From Ensifer sp. WSM1721 (GTDB lineage Bacteria; Pseudomonadota; Alphaproteobacteria; Rhizobiales; Rhizobiaceae): a stretch of DNA of 64,000 nt. The position numbers were made by a program, and so were the translations under genes. The first letter of the stretch is position 1; each line of letters begins with the position of its first letter. The stretch lies in the NCBI RefSeq assembly GCF_000513895.2, contig NZ_CP165782.1:1922001-1986000 (forward strand), written 5' to 3'. The notes beneath the pieces are model-generated. The model made no database searches and had not been told where the DNA came from. It was given only the letters and a program-made list of their open reading frames with translations. Positions 43,564-53,395 of this stretch are shown here, piece by piece.

Positions 43564-43818
43564 ATGTTGAAGAAAATGTTCGCTGCGGCTGCAATTTCCG
43601 CGGTTTGCGTTTCCCCCGCCTTCGCACAGGCCGATCTCATTTGTGACCAGGCGGGCATGACGAAGCTCGAAACCGACGTAAGCCAGATCACCGACTCGGG
43701 AAAGAAGGAGATGGCGCAGAAAGAGCTCGCCATGGCCAAGGAAGCGTTGGCGGCTAATGATCAGGAGAAGTGCAAGAGCCATATGGCCAATGCCATGAAG
43801 GGTCAGGATCCGATGTGA
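43564..43818 (+). CDS. Small periplasmic hypothetical protein
   Basis: An 84-residue protein with a signal peptide (MLKKMFAAAAISAVCVSPAFA, cleaved before QADLIC) and a helical mature domain of about 62 residues with two cysteines (LICDQAG and EKCKSHM) that could pair. ggaggttacac precedes the ATG. Lys- and Ala-rich helices and abundant Met suggest a soluble periplasmic protein, but I do not recognise a family. A complete RIME-like repeat follows its stop codon. Confidence 0.75.
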   Translation: MLKKMFAAAAISAVCVSPAFAQADLICDQAGMTKLETDVSQITDSGKKEMAQKELAMAKEALAANDQEKCKSHMANAMKGQDPM

Positions 43819-43821
43819 TCA

Positions 43822-43928
43822 CTACTGCATGTTTCCTTATATCGTACCCGATTTAAGGACAAAAACATGCAGCAATTCAAAGTGCTACAGCGTCCTTTGT
43901 GCGTCTGAAAAGACGCACGGCGCTGTAG
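43822..43928 (+). repeat. RIME-like palindromic repeat, complete copy
   Basis: Starts ctactgcatgtttcc and ends ggcgctgtag; 107 bp. It differs from the copy at 62917-63023 at only two positions (a T/A and a C/G in the first palindrome), so the two share a recent common source. Confidence 0.85.
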
Positions 43929-43980
43929 GCTGCGGCGCTGGCTATCATTCGTCGCTGCGCCGCCCAGCCGTAGAAATGGA

Positions 43981-44007
43981 AAAGCCGGAGCTTGGGGCTC
44001 CGGCTTT
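43981..44007 (-). terminator. Intrinsic terminator of ilvC
   Basis: An 11-bp perfect stem (aaagccggagc/gctccggcttt) around a five-base loop; on the minus strand it is followed by ttttccattt. It ends 20 bases beyond the ilvC stop codon. Confidence 0.7.
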
Positions 44008-44027
44008 CGTTTCTCTGTCGATTGGCT

Positions 44028-45183
<1,156 letters not shown>

Positions 45184-45207
45184 TGGCAACCCACAACGGG
45201 ACCGCCG

Positions 45208-45855
45208 TTAGCCTTTCGTGCCATAGAGCGTGAGGAAGGCATCGACCGCCCTCTCCGCCCTGCGGCTGAAATCCTTCTTCATGTCCCCCGGCGCCTCACC
45301 GAGCAGCATGCGCAAGTGCCAGTCCGAGACGACGAGACCATAGAGCGCACCATAGGCCTCCTCCGCATCACCGAAGGCGAGAAGCCCCGCCTTGCGGCCG
45401 GCTTCAAGCAGCGCCCCTGCCCGGCGGCCGATCTGCCGGCGCCCGCGCTCCTGCAACAGATGGCCGAGCTTCGAGCCCTCGCGGCTCGCCTGGCCGATCG
45501 CCAGCCGGTTGAGCGCGAGCGAGACGTCACCCGCCAGCACCTCCAGGAGGTCCTTGGCAAAGGCGACAAGATGCGCCCTGAGGCTAGCTGCGTCCAGCGT
45601 CTCGGGCGAAACCTCGAGTGTTCTGACCTTGCTCGCCTGAAAGGCGATCATTGCCGAAAGCAGCCCGTCGCGATCGCCGAACCACTTGTAGAGGCTCTCC
45701 TTGGAGCAATTGGCGGCGCGCGCGACCCCGGCGGTCGTCAGCGCCTTCTCGCCGCCGTCGACGAGCAGGCGCAACGCCTGTTCGAGCACGACCGCCTGAC
45801 GCTCCGTCAGACCGCTCTCGCCCCCCGTCTCCTTTATCGCTCCAACGCCTTGCAC
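45208..45855 (-). CDS. TetR-family regulator of the adjacent efflux operon
   Basis: A 215-residue TetR protein. The DNA-binding domain is residues about 18-65: LLVDGGEKALTTAGVARAANCSKESLYKWFGDRDGLLSAMIAFQ, with the usual SLYKWF recognition helix. The C-terminal part is helical with an Ala/Gly/Leu-rich pocket. It is divergent from the MFP/ABC efflux genes at 46227; a perfect palindrome at 45874-45887 lies 19 bases before its start codon. This arrangement argues for repression of both the regulator and the efflux operon and relief by an exported compound. The same gene order next to ilvC is known in S. meliloti, as far as I recall. Confidence 0.9.
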   Translation of the reverse strand: MQGVGAIKETGGESGLTERQAVVLEQALRLLVDGGEKALTTAGVARAANCSKESLYKWFGDRDGLLSAMIAFQASKVRTLEVSPETLDAASLRAHLVAFAKDLLEVLAGDVSLALNRLAIGQASREGSKLGHLLQERGRRQIGRRAGALLEAGRKAGLLAFGDAEEAYGALYGLVVSDWHLRMLLGEAPGDMKKDFSRRAERAVDAFLTLYGTKG

Positions 45856-45873
45856 TTCGCCGCCGCTCCATCA

Positions 45874-45887
45874 GTACCGTACGGTAC
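45874..45887. promoter_or_regulatory. Candidate TetR operator for the efflux operon
   Basis: Perfect 14-bp palindrome GTACCGTACGGTAC, followed by a further ggt. It is the only strong dyad in the divergent region and is positioned just upstream of the TetR start. The remaining 340 bases of this gap, up to 46226, show no gene. Confidence 0.65.
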
Positions 45888-46226
45888 GGTTCCCATTCTT
45901 CTAGTGCGGCGACAAAACTGCGTCAAGGTGTTTCTGGGAGCGGAGAAGATTTTCGCAAAGGGTGACGCGACAAATTCACATGAAGTGGCGCGGACGCCCT
46001 CTTGCGCCGGACCCAAGGTCGTCCCTTAGAAAGGGTTCGCGAAGGAGACGAAGTTCAGCGGCATCTATCTCAGACCGCTTCTGTAAGCGGCCTCCGCTAA
46101 ACCGCTGGCGCAAATGCCTATTCGCCCTGCGTTATTTCCGCTTGGCCAAGCCTTGCCTACATTACAAAAATATAATGATCTCAATGCTTTTCGCGGTCTG
46201 CGTTCATCTATATTCTTGATGCAGCG

Positions 46227-47519
46227 ATGCCGACCGAGGCAAACAGGCTGATACCCATGCGAAAGCTAGCTAAGAGGGAAGACGCGACGGCGCGCGATGC
46301 GGCGCCCAATGTGACCGTCATTCCGGCCTCCGCCCCACCGCTCCGTCGCAAGCGCCGGTCGCGCCTCTGGATCGCCGCGCCGGTTCTCATCGCCGCCCTC
46401 GGCGCGAGCTATTATGCTTGGAGCCGGTACGACTCGCAGCCGGCCGCCACGATGATCACCCAGACGGTCACGCACGGAGATATCGAGGACAGCGTCACCG
46501 CCGTCGGCACGCTCGACGCGATCAAATCGGTTGATGTCGGCGCGCAGGTGTCCGGTCAGTTAAAGTCGCTGCATGTCGAGATCGGCGAAAAGGTCGAGGT
46601 GAACCAGCTCATCGCCGAGATCGATCCTGCTTCGATCGAGAACAGGATCGAGATCGACCAGGCGGAACTCGCCTATCTCGAGGCACAACTCGTCTCCAAG
46701 AAGGCCCAGCTCGTGCTGAAGGCGGCCAATATCGAGCGCCAGCGCAGCCTGGTCGCAACCAACAGCGTCTCGCAATCGACCCTCGATCAGGCGGTCGCCG
46801 ACTACACGGCCGCCCAGGCGGACGTTCATGCGATCGAGGCGCAGATCCGTAAGCAGAAGGCGACGCTCGCAGGCGACAAGGTCGCTCTCGGCTATACGAA
46901 GATCTATGCACCGATGGCGGGCACGATCGTGGCGAATCCCGCCAAGGAAGGCCAGACGCTCAACGCCAACCAGACGGCGCCGACGATCGTCACCATTGCC
47001 GATCTTTCGACGATGACGGTGAAGGCCCAGGTCTCCGAAGCCGATGTCGGCAAGCTGAAGATCGGCATGGACGCCTATTTCACCCTGCTCGGCCAGCCGG
47101 GAAGGCGCTTCCCCGGCAAGCTGCGGCAGATCGAGCCTATGCCGGACACGGAGAACAACGTCATCCTCTACTACGCGCTCTTCGATGTGCCCAACCCGAA
47201 GAGTGAGCTCATGATGTCAATGAGCGCGCAGGCCTTCTTCGTCAAAGCCACCGCCACGGACGCGCTCGTCGTGCCAAACGCAGCGGTCCGCATGAATGGC
47301 GGGTCTATTGACAAGCCGGCACTGGCGCACGTGACGGTCGTCACCCCGTCGGGTGCCACCGAGACGCGCGACGTTGAGGTGGGCATTCGCAATCGTGTCA
47401 GTGCCGAGATCATCAGCGGGCTCAAGGAAGGCGAAAAGGTGGTCGTCGACACGGCGTCCTCCGCGAACGCTCGGAACACGAGCTTGCGGCGCGGCATGCG
47501 CATGCTGCGGCTGTTTTGA
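46227..47519 (+). CDS. Efflux periplasmic adaptor, MacA-like
   Basis: A 430-residue membrane-fusion protein. One N-terminal helix ([19 protein letters not shown], about residues 48-66) anchors it; [40 protein letters not shown] is the lipoyl/barrel-sandwich half; a helical hairpin follows (about 130-215), rich in Gln/Ala/Lys; then [42 protein letters not shown] closes the domain. A beta-barrel and membrane-proximal domain end it. It bridges the inner-membrane ABC protein MacB and an outer-membrane channel. The start has a weak site; an in-frame ATG 30 bases later is possible. The next gene begins seven bases after the stop. Confidence 0.9.
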   Translation: MPTEANRLIPMRKLAKREDATARDAAPNVTVIPASAPPLRRKRRSRLWIAAPVLIAALGASYYAWSRYDSQPAATMITQTVTHGDIEDSVTAVGTLDAIKSVDVGAQVSGQLKSLHVEIGEKVEVNQLIAEIDPASIENRIEIDQAELAYLEAQLVSKKAQLVLKAANIERQRSLVATNSVSQSTLDQAVADYTAAQADVHAIEAQIRKQKATLAGDKVALGYTKIYAPMAGTIVANPAKEGQTLNANQTAPTIVTIADLSTMTVKAQVSEADVGKLKIGMDAYFTLLGQPGRRFPGKLRQIEPMPDTENNVILYYALFDVPNPKSELMMSMSAQAFFVKATATDALVVPNAAVRMNGGSIDKPALAHVTVVTPSGATETRDVEVGIRNRVSAEIISGLKEGEKVVVDTASSANARNTSLRRGMRMLRLF

Positions 47520-47526
47520 GCGCGCC

Positions 47527-49470
47527 ATGGCACCCCTTATCTCACTCAAGAACGTCAGCAAGACCTATTTCAACGGCGATCTCGCCGTCGAGGTCCTGCA
47601 CAACATCTCGCTCGAAATAGAGGCCGGCGAATTCGTCGCCATCATCGGCCGATCCGGATCGGGCAAGTCCACGCTGATGAATATTCTCGGCTGCCTCGAT
47701 CAGCCGACTTCGGGCGACTACCTAGTTGACGGCGAAAAGGTCTCCGGTTTCGATGGCGACGAGCTCGCGGCGCTCCGCCGCCGCACCTTCGGCTTCGTTT
47801 TCCAGGCGTACAATCTGATCCCGACCGCGAGCGCGCAGGAGAACGTCGAAATGCCGGCGGTCTATGCCGGGGTGTCCGCACAGGAACGGCACGAGCGCGC
47901 GCAGGCGCTTTTGGAATCCCTGAATCTCGGTGACCGGCTCGACCACCGGCCGAGCCAGCTTTCGGGCGGCCAGCAGCAGCGTGTCTCGATCGCCCGCGCC
48001 CTGATGAACGGTGGGCGCGTCATCCTCGCCGACGAACCGACCGGCGCGCTCGACAGCCAGAGCGGCGCGGAGGTGATGGCGCTGCTCCGCAAGATGAACG
48101 AGAATGGTCACACGGTCATCGTCATCACCCACGCGCGCGAGGTGGCAGAACAGGCCGACCGGCTGATCGAGTTTCGCGACGGCCGCATCATTGCAGACCG
48201 CACTATGAATAGGCGGAGCAACCCGGACGCGGCGATAGGCCTTGCCCTGCGCACGCGCGCGGGCTTTGCGGCGATCGCGGATGTCTCGGAAGCGGTCAAG
48301 ATGGCGGTGCGGGCGCTGCACGCCAATCTCTTCCGCACGATCCTGACGCTGCTCGGCATCGTCATCGGCGTCGGCTCGGTCGTCGCCATGCTTGCGATCG
48401 GCACCGGTGCGCAGAATTCCGTGCTCAGCCTCATCTCCTCGATGGGATCCGATCTTCTGCTGGTGCGCCCGAGCATGGCCAATTTCCGCGGCAGCGCCGG
48501 CGGAAGCAATGTCACCCTCGTGCCCGCCGATGCCGATGCCATTCTCGAATTGCCGAATGTCGCCTTCGCCGTGCCGGAAATGACGACGACGGTGACGCTC
48601 CGACGCGGCAATATCGACTATCAGACGACGGCCAACGGCACGGCACCGCAATTCACCGAGGCGAAATCCTGGAGCATCGGCCGCGGCGAGTTCATTAACC
48701 GCAGCGACATGGCAGGCTACGCGCCAGTCGCCGTCCTTGGGCAGACCGTCGTCAAAACCCTGTTTCCGGACGGTTCCGATCCAATCGGCCAATATGTGCT
48801 CGTCAACAAGATCCCCTTCCAGGTGATCGGGCTGATGAGCGAGAAGGGCGCGAGCGCCGGCGGCAACGATCAGGACGACGTGGTGTTCGTGCCGCTCACG
48901 ACAGGCAGCATGCGAATCTTCGGTCAGCGCAACATCCGCACTATCACCATCAAGGTCGAAGACGCCTCGGCGATCGATTTGACGCAGGAGCGTATCCAGG
49001 CCCTGCTCAACGAGCGTCACAAGAGGGAGGACACGCAGATCACCAACATGTCGTCGGTACGCGAGGCCTTCACCGAGACATCGAACACCTTGAAACTCTT
49101 CCTCGGCTCTGTCGCGGCGATTTCACTGCTGGTCGGCGGCATCGGCGTCATGAACATCATGCTCGTCAGCGTCAGCGAGCGAACCCGCGAGATCGGCGTA
49201 CGCATGGCTACCGGCGCGCGCCAGCGCGACATCCTGGTGCAGTTCATCGTAGAGGCGCTGGTGGTTTCCGCGATCGGCGGAGCAATCGGTGTCACCGCCG
49301 GTCTCGCGACCGGTTACGTCGCTCAAGTCTTTGGCATGCCGGTCAGTTTCACACCCGGGCCGGTGGTGCTCGCCTTCGCTTGCTCCTTCCTGACCGGTCT
49401 GCTTTTCGGCTACCTGCCGGCAAGAAACGCCTCGCGCTTACAGCCGGCCGTGGCGTTGAGCGCCGACTGA
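47527..49470 (+). CDS. Efflux ABC transporter, MacB-like
   Basis: A 647-residue protein with an N-terminal ATPase and a C-terminal permease half. Walker [13 protein letters not shown] (about 43-54), signature [15 protein letters not shown] and Walker [15 protein letters not shown] are typical of the LolD/MacB class. The permease has four helices: the first (about residues 270-295, [21 protein letters not shown]), a large periplasmic domain, then three near the C-terminus. With the adaptor it forms a tripartite exporter for macrolide-like or other amphiphilic compounds or peptides. The outer-membrane channel is not encoded here. The real start is the ATG seven bases after the adaptor stop; a longer open frame overlaps the adaptor. 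Confidence 0.93.
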   Translation: MAPLISLKNVSKTYFNGDLAVEVLHNISLEIEAGEFVAIIGRSGSGKSTLMNILGCLDQPTSGDYLVDGEKVSGFDGDELAALRRRTFGFVFQAYNLIPTASAQENVEMPAVYAGVSAQERHERAQALLESLNLGDRLDHRPSQLSGGQQQRVSIARALMNGGRVILADEPTGALDSQSGAEVMALLRKMNENGHTVIVITHAREVAEQADRLIEFRDGRIIADRTMNRRSNPDAAIGLALRTRAGFAAIADVSEAVKMAVRALHANLFRTILTLLGIVIGVGSVVAMLAIGTGAQNSVLSLISSMGSDLLLVRPSMANFRGSAGGSNVTLVPADADAILELPNVAFAVPEMTTTVTLRRGNIDYQTTANGTAPQFTEAKSWSIGRGEFINRSDMAGYAPVAVLGQTVVKTLFPDGSDPIGQYVLVNKIPFQVIGLMSEKGASAGGNDQDDVVFVPLTTGSMRIFGQRNIRTITIKVEDASAIDLTQERIQALLNERHKREDTQITNMSSVREAFTETSNTLKLFLGSVAAISLLVGGIGVMNIMLVSVSERTREIGVRMATGARQRDILVQFIVEALVVSAIGGAIGVTAGLATGYVAQVFGMPVSFTPGPVVLAFACSFLTGLLFGYLPARNASRLQPAVALSAD

Positions 49471-49579
49471 GTGGCCCCGAATAAGGTTTTCGGGCATTCG
49501 CTCACCCGTTCGAGCAGAACGAATCGGATTAATTCAAATCGTATCGCGACCGGCGCCTGACACGCGCCGGATCACCGGC

Positions 49580-50143
49580 TCAGATCTCTTGAGCGCCTTC
49601 GATCCGTTCCCAGCGCCGGCCGTTCGACTGCGATTGGCGTGCGAAATAGTTATAGGGCGTACGCGACCAGTCGCGAATCGAATTGGTAAGATTGTCGAGC
49701 ACGAGATCGCCCTCGCTGGTGCGCACGGTGAGCACAGTATGACCGGCGCCGCGATAGCGAGCGACCGTCAGCAGCAATGCGGAGGCCGGCCAGCCGCGGT
49801 TCATGAGCTCTCGCTTCTTCAGGATCGCGAAGTCCTCGCAGTCGCCATAGGCGGTCGGTACGCGCCAGTCGTCATCCCTGCCGACATTCGCCTGGTCGCT
49901 CCGCTCCCTGATTCGGGCATTCACAAAACTATTGACCTGCTTGAGTTCACTGGCCTTCGCCGGGAGAAGGGCCACTCTCCCCTTGCCGCCGGTGCTGCAT
50001 AGCTTCGGTTCGCGCGCGCAGAAAGAAGCAAAGGCCGGCGGCGGAAAGGCCTTGCCGGCAGTCTTCATGGTTGTACCGGCATCAGCGGCGCTTGGGGCCG
50101 CAATGAGCAAAAGAAGAGCGCTACGCGCGATGAGGCGTTTCAT
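49580..50143 (-). CDS. Bacterial transglutaminase-like cysteine peptidase (BTLCP, PF06035)
   Basis: A 187-residue exported protein, with signal peptide MKRLIARSALLLLIAAPSAADA. The catalytic triad is visible: YGDCEDFAILKKRELMNRGWP (Cys about residue 101), GAGHTVLTVRT (His about 134) and LVLDNLTNSIRDW (Asp about 149). This family matches LapG-type and other periplasmic cysteine proteases linked to c-di-GMP-controlled adhesion, although family members also occur outside such systems. No LapD-like partner is in view. Rhizobia usually have several copies. Confidence 0.88.
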   Translation of the reverse strand: MKRLIARSALLLLIAAPSAADAGTTMKTAGKAFPPPAFASFCAREPKLCSTGGKGRVALLPAKASELKQVNSFVNARIRERSDQANVGRDDDWRVPTAYGDCEDFAILKKRELMNRGWPASALLLTVARYRGAGHTVLTVRTSEGDLVLDNLTNSIRDWSRTPYNYFARQSQSNGRRWERIEGAQEI

Positions 50144-50338
50144 GAAAGGTCTCCCACGGCGGGCTAAAGTCCCCGCGTCCGACGTAGAGGATAGCCATTA
50201 AGGATTAATTAGCCGTTGATTAACTCGAAATAGGGCGATGTTGTGGCGAGGATACTAATAATTCGTAAATTGACCGCCGCCTTTTTAAAGAAGATCGTGG
50301 ATTTATTTCTCAACAATTTATTGCGTTGGAGTAAATAA

Positions 50339-51175
50339 ATGCGAAGAATTAACAGGGCGATACTTAAAACATTTTTCCTTCTCTCCACCGCATCAATAGC
50401 TTCCGTCATCGTCGTGACTGACGCAGACGCAGTACAGCGGCGGCGCATGACTGCTGCGCAATGCAGTCCGCTGACGGAAGACAACTTTGCAGCGTGCTGC
50501 ATTGCAATAAATCGTATGACAATTCTTACGCCTGCGCAGATCAAAATGTGCCCGCCGCTGACAACCGCGACCATCGGTGTTGGCATCGGCAGGCACGATC
50601 GCAGCGATTCCACCGCTTCCCATGCAAGCGGTAAAGGTGCTGGCAGTGGCAGCAGCGGCAGCGGCGGCGGTGGCGGCGGTGGCGGCGGCGGCGGCGGCGG
50701 TGGCGACGGCGGCAGCGGCGGTGGTGGCGACGGCGGCGGCGGTGGCAGCGGCGGCAGCGGCGGCAGCGGCGGCGGTGGCGGCAGCGGCGGCGGTGGCGGC
50801 GGCGGTGACGGCGGTGACGGCAGTGGTGGCGGTGGCGGCAACGGTGGTGACGGCGACGGCAGCGGCGGTGGTGGCGGCGGCAACGGCGGTGACGGCGACG
50901 GCAGCGGTGGCGACGGCAGCAGCGGTGGTGGCGGTGACGGCGGCAGCGGCGGCGGCGGCGGCGGTGGTGACGGCGACGGCGGCGGCAGCGGCGGTGACGG
51001 CAGCGGTGGTGACGGCGGCGGCGGTGGTGACGGCGACGGCGGCGGCAGCGGCGGTGACGGCGGCGGCAGCGGTGGCGACGGCGGCGGCGGTGGTGACGGC
51101 GGCGGCGGTGGTGACGGCGACGGCGGCGGCAGCGGCGGTGACGGCGGCGGCAGCGGTGGCGACGGTGACGGCTAA
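50339..51175 (+). CDS. Glycine/serine/aspartate-rich repetitive exported protein
   Basis: A 278-residue protein. MRRINRAILKTFFLLSTASIASVIVVTDADA is a signal peptide; residues about 32-97 contain three cysteines (QCSPLTEDN, ACCIAINR, KMCPPL) and look folded; from about 98 to the end the sequence is almost only Gly with Ser and Asp, in runs of GGDGxGGGSGG-type units. The low-complexity DNA (GGC-rich) leaves all six frames open here, so start and frame rest on the signal peptide and the site ggagtaaata. The repeat may form a flexible linker, polyglycine II-like sheet or calcium-binding surface. I know of no function. A strong terminator lies 250 bases beyond the stop. Confidence 0.75.
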   Translation: MRRINRAILKTFFLLSTASIASVIVVTDADAVQRRRMTAAQCSPLTEDNFAACCIAINRMTILTPAQIKMCPPLTTATIGVGIGRHDRSDSTASHASGKGAGSGSSGSGGGGGGGGGGGGGGDGGSGGGGDGGGGGSGGSGGSGGGGGSGGGGGGGDGGDGSGGGGGNGGDGDGSGGGGGGNGGDGDGSGGDGSSGGGGDGGSGGGGGGGDGDGGGSGGDGSGGDGGGGGDGDGGGSGGDGGGSGGDGGGGGDGGGGGDGDGGGSGGDGGGSGGDGDG

Positions 51176-51425
51176 CGCAAAGGCGGCGGTAAGTAAGCAA
51201 CAATGGCCGCGGCAGTGGCAACGGCCATTGAACCTGGCAACTCCAATAAGGGTGACAGCGACAGTTGAGGGCTGCGTCAGCGTGATCGGTCCCGGTGGGC
51301 GGCACTAGGAAAGCGCAGCTTTCCTGTGCATTCTGCTCCAGGGCGGCGCTCGAGCTAGAGGTCGGCCTAGACTGGGAAAGTGACAAGCCAGGGCGCTTAC
51401 CCAGCAACATCAACCGCAATTCTTG

Positions 51426-51456
51426 AAGGGCGGCTCCTGCAGGCCGCCCTTCCTTC
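51426..51456 (+). terminator. Intrinsic terminator
   Basis: A 9-bp perfect stem aagggcggc/gccgccctt is followed by a T-rich stretch (ccttctt). It ends transcription from the glycine-rich gene; the 250 bases before it hold no gene, though gaaagc/gctttc near 51309 forms a smaller hairpin. Confidence 0.6.
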
Positions 51457-51544
51457 TTGACCCCCCAACAGAGGCGGGTCAGCGCGACAACCTTTCAGAA
51501 ACTCCTCGCCCCGATAATGCCCTCGCAATCGAGGACCGAATCGC

Positions 51545-52246
51545 ATGGCCAAGGGAACTTCCAGGAGACGCAAGCGCAGCACCAGCCGGAAGGGCAGCCG
51601 GGGCGGCATGGCGCCTTGGTATCTCGCGGCAATCGTGATCGTCGGCGGGATCGTCGCCTATGATCACCGGGAGAAACTCGGCGACCTGTCTGCCGGGCGG
51701 GAAATCGCGGCGCTGCTTGCCGAGCCGGCACGGAAGCCGAAAGTCGCAGCTACGCCCGCAAGACCGAAGGAACAGACCGGGTCAATCGTCAGGAAACCGG
51801 CATTGGCTGTGCCCTCGCCCGTCGAACGGCCGATGGAACAGGTGCCGGAGCCGGCCGCTCCGCGCCCGGTCGATAACGGCACATTCTATTTCTGCGGCAT
51901 CCGCCACGACAACTGCGTCATCGATGGGGACACCTTCCTCTTCAATGGCGAAAGGATCCTGATTGCCGATATCGACGCGCCCGAGACGAGGCTGGCGAAG
52001 TGCGACGAGGAGCGCTCGCGTGGCTCCCATGCCAAGGCACGCCTTCGCGAACTCCTGAACGCCGGCAAATTCACGCTGGTCGCATCGGAGCGGAAGATCG
52101 GCGCCGACGAAGCCGGCAAGCCGCGACTGGTGGTGAGAGACGGCAAGTCGCTGGGCGAAACTCTGATCTCGGAGGGCCTCGTCAGAAGAAGGGCCGGCAG
52201 CCGTCTCTCCTGGTGCGGCCAATCCGGAGGCCGCGCTTCCGGCTGA
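51545..52246 (+). CDS. Staphylococcal-nuclease-like (SNase) protein, membrane-anchored
   Basis: A 233-residue protein with a basic N-terminus (KGTSRRRKRSTSRKGSRGG), one helix (MAPWYLAAIVIVGGIVAYD, about 22-40), a Pro/Ala-rich linker, and a C-terminal SNase domain from about 112: NCVIDGDTFLFNGERILIADIDAPETR carries the Asp (calcium) and the acidic/Arg positions of thermonuclease, with KLGEVLISEGLV-like SLGETLISEGLVRR. The catalytic arginines of SNase are partly replaced (AKCDEER), so activity is uncertain. The site gagga is nine bases upstream. It may act in the periplasm on nucleic acids. A repeat follows the stop. Confidence 0.83.
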   Translation: MAKGTSRRRKRSTSRKGSRGGMAPWYLAAIVIVGGIVAYDHREKLGDLSAGREIAALLAEPARKPKVAATPARPKEQTGSIVRKPALAVPSPVERPMEQVPEPAAPRPVDNGTFYFCGIRHDNCVIDGDTFLFNGERILIADIDAPETRLAKCDEERSRGSHAKARLRELLNAGKFTLVASERKIGADEAGKPRLVVRDGKSLGETLISEGLVRRRAGSRLSWCGQSGGRASG

Positions 52247-52264
52247 GCCACCGCCGGGTATCCA

Positions 52265-52371
52265 CTACAGCGCCGCGCGTCTTATCAGACGCGCAAAGGT
52301 CGCTGTAGCACTTTGAATTGCTGCATGTCTTTGTCCTTAAATCGAGGTCGATTTAAGGAGACATGCAGTAG
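52265..52371 (-). repeat. RIME-like palindromic repeat, complete copy in reverse orientation
   Basis: ctacagcgccgcgcgtctta ... gcgcaaaggtcgctgtagca ... ctttgaattgctgcatg and a second palindrome tccttaaatcgaggtcgatt. 107 bp, between the SNase-like gene and the convergent kinase-like gene. Confidence 0.85.
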
Positions 52372-52418
52372 AACAAGTCCTGCGTGGACGGAAAGACTTT
52401 CTTTTCCTTGATTCCGCT

Positions 52419-53324
52419 TCAGCCATCGCGTTCGTGGTCGGCAAGCACTTCGTCGATGACGCGCCGCGATTTTTCGACCTCGAGCCGATCGGTTCCCGGC
52501 ATCCCGGCAGCAACGATCAGTGCCTTCCACAATGTCCATCCGCGGCCGCGCGCCCAGGTATCCCTGTCGAGCGGAAGGGCCGCGCGAAATGCCTCACGGC
52601 TTTCTCCCCTGAACATCGTCCAGGCAATCGATAGGTCGCAGGCGGGATCGCCGACGCCGGACGTGCCGAAGTCGATGACCGCGCTCAAGCGACCATCTTC
52701 GACGAGGAGATTGCCGGATGCGACATCGCCGTGGAACCAGACGGGCGCACCCTTCCATGTGGTCCCAAGGGCCGCGTCCCATACCGCCCGCGCCGCGGCG
52801 ACGTCGATCTGCCCCTCGAGCGCTTCAAATGCCCAGCGGGTCTCATGGTCGTAGACCGTCAACGGCCCGCCGCGAAAGAAGTTGTGTTGCCCCGGCGGCG
52901 GCCCGCCTTCTGCGTCGATCCGCTGCAAAGCAGCCAGGAACTCGGCGAGCGTCGTTGCGAAGGCGCTCAAGTCGGCGATACGGGCATGCGTCGCGATCTC
53001 GCCCGCTCGCCACTGATAGACGGACCAATGCCACGGATAGCCCTGGTCCGGCCGGCCCATCGCCAGAGGGACAGGAATGGCCAACGGCAGAAGCGGTGCC
53101 AATTGCGGCAGCCAGCGCTGTTCCTTTTCCACCTGAAAGGCGTAGGAAGCAGCACTCGGCAGCCGCACGGTCATCTCGTCCCCGAGGTGAAAGGTCCTGT
53201 TGTCCCAGCCGCCGTGCCTGACCGGCATCACCGGCAGATCCGCCCACCGCGGGAACTGTGCCGCAATGAGACGCTTGACGAGAGATGCGTCGATATGTGG
53301 CCTGTCAGGGGAGATCGAGGACAT
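52419..53324 (-). CDS. Aminoglycoside phosphotransferase-like kinase family protein
   Basis: A 301-residue APH-fold protein. VWFHGDVASGNLLVEDGRLSAVIDFGTSGVGDPACDLS (about residues 190-226) holds the HGD catalytic base, Asn metal ligand and the IDFG Asp. GGWDNRTFHLGDEMTVRLPSA (about 37-57) is the nucleotide-binding loop. The set resembles phosphotransferases annotated as acting on hydroxyl-bearing small molecules. It is a separate gene on the minus strand that ends toward the SNase-like gene; the upstream neighbour is 70 bases away, ending near the NADH dehydrogenase. Drug resistance is not implied. Confidence 0.88.
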   Translation of the reverse strand: MSSISPDRPHIDASLVKRLIAAQFPRWADLPVMPVRHGGWDNRTFHLGDEMTVRLPSAASYAFQVEKEQRWLPQLAPLLPLAIPVPLAMGRPDQGYPWHWSVYQWRAGEIATHARIADLSAFATTLAEFLAALQRIDAEGGPPPGQHNFFRGGPLTVYDHETRWAFEALEGQIDVAAARAVWDAALGTTWKGAPVWFHGDVASGNLLVEDGRLSAVIDFGTSGVGDPACDLSIAWTMFRGESREAFRAALPLDRDTWARGRGWTLWKALIVAAGMPGTDRLEVEKSRRVIDEVLADHERDG

Positions 53325-53395
53325 TCGAGTAGCAACTTACCCTTGCGAAGCATCCCCAGTTTGCCCGGAACCTGCGAGTCCGGCAACCCGGTCGA

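Noticed and set aside
50541..51419. Open frames of up to 292 codons opposite to and overlapping the glycine-rich gene
   Set aside because: GGC-rich repeats leave all frames open; only the + frame from 50339 has a signal peptide and ribosome site. The others are poly-Ala or poly-Arg products of repetition.
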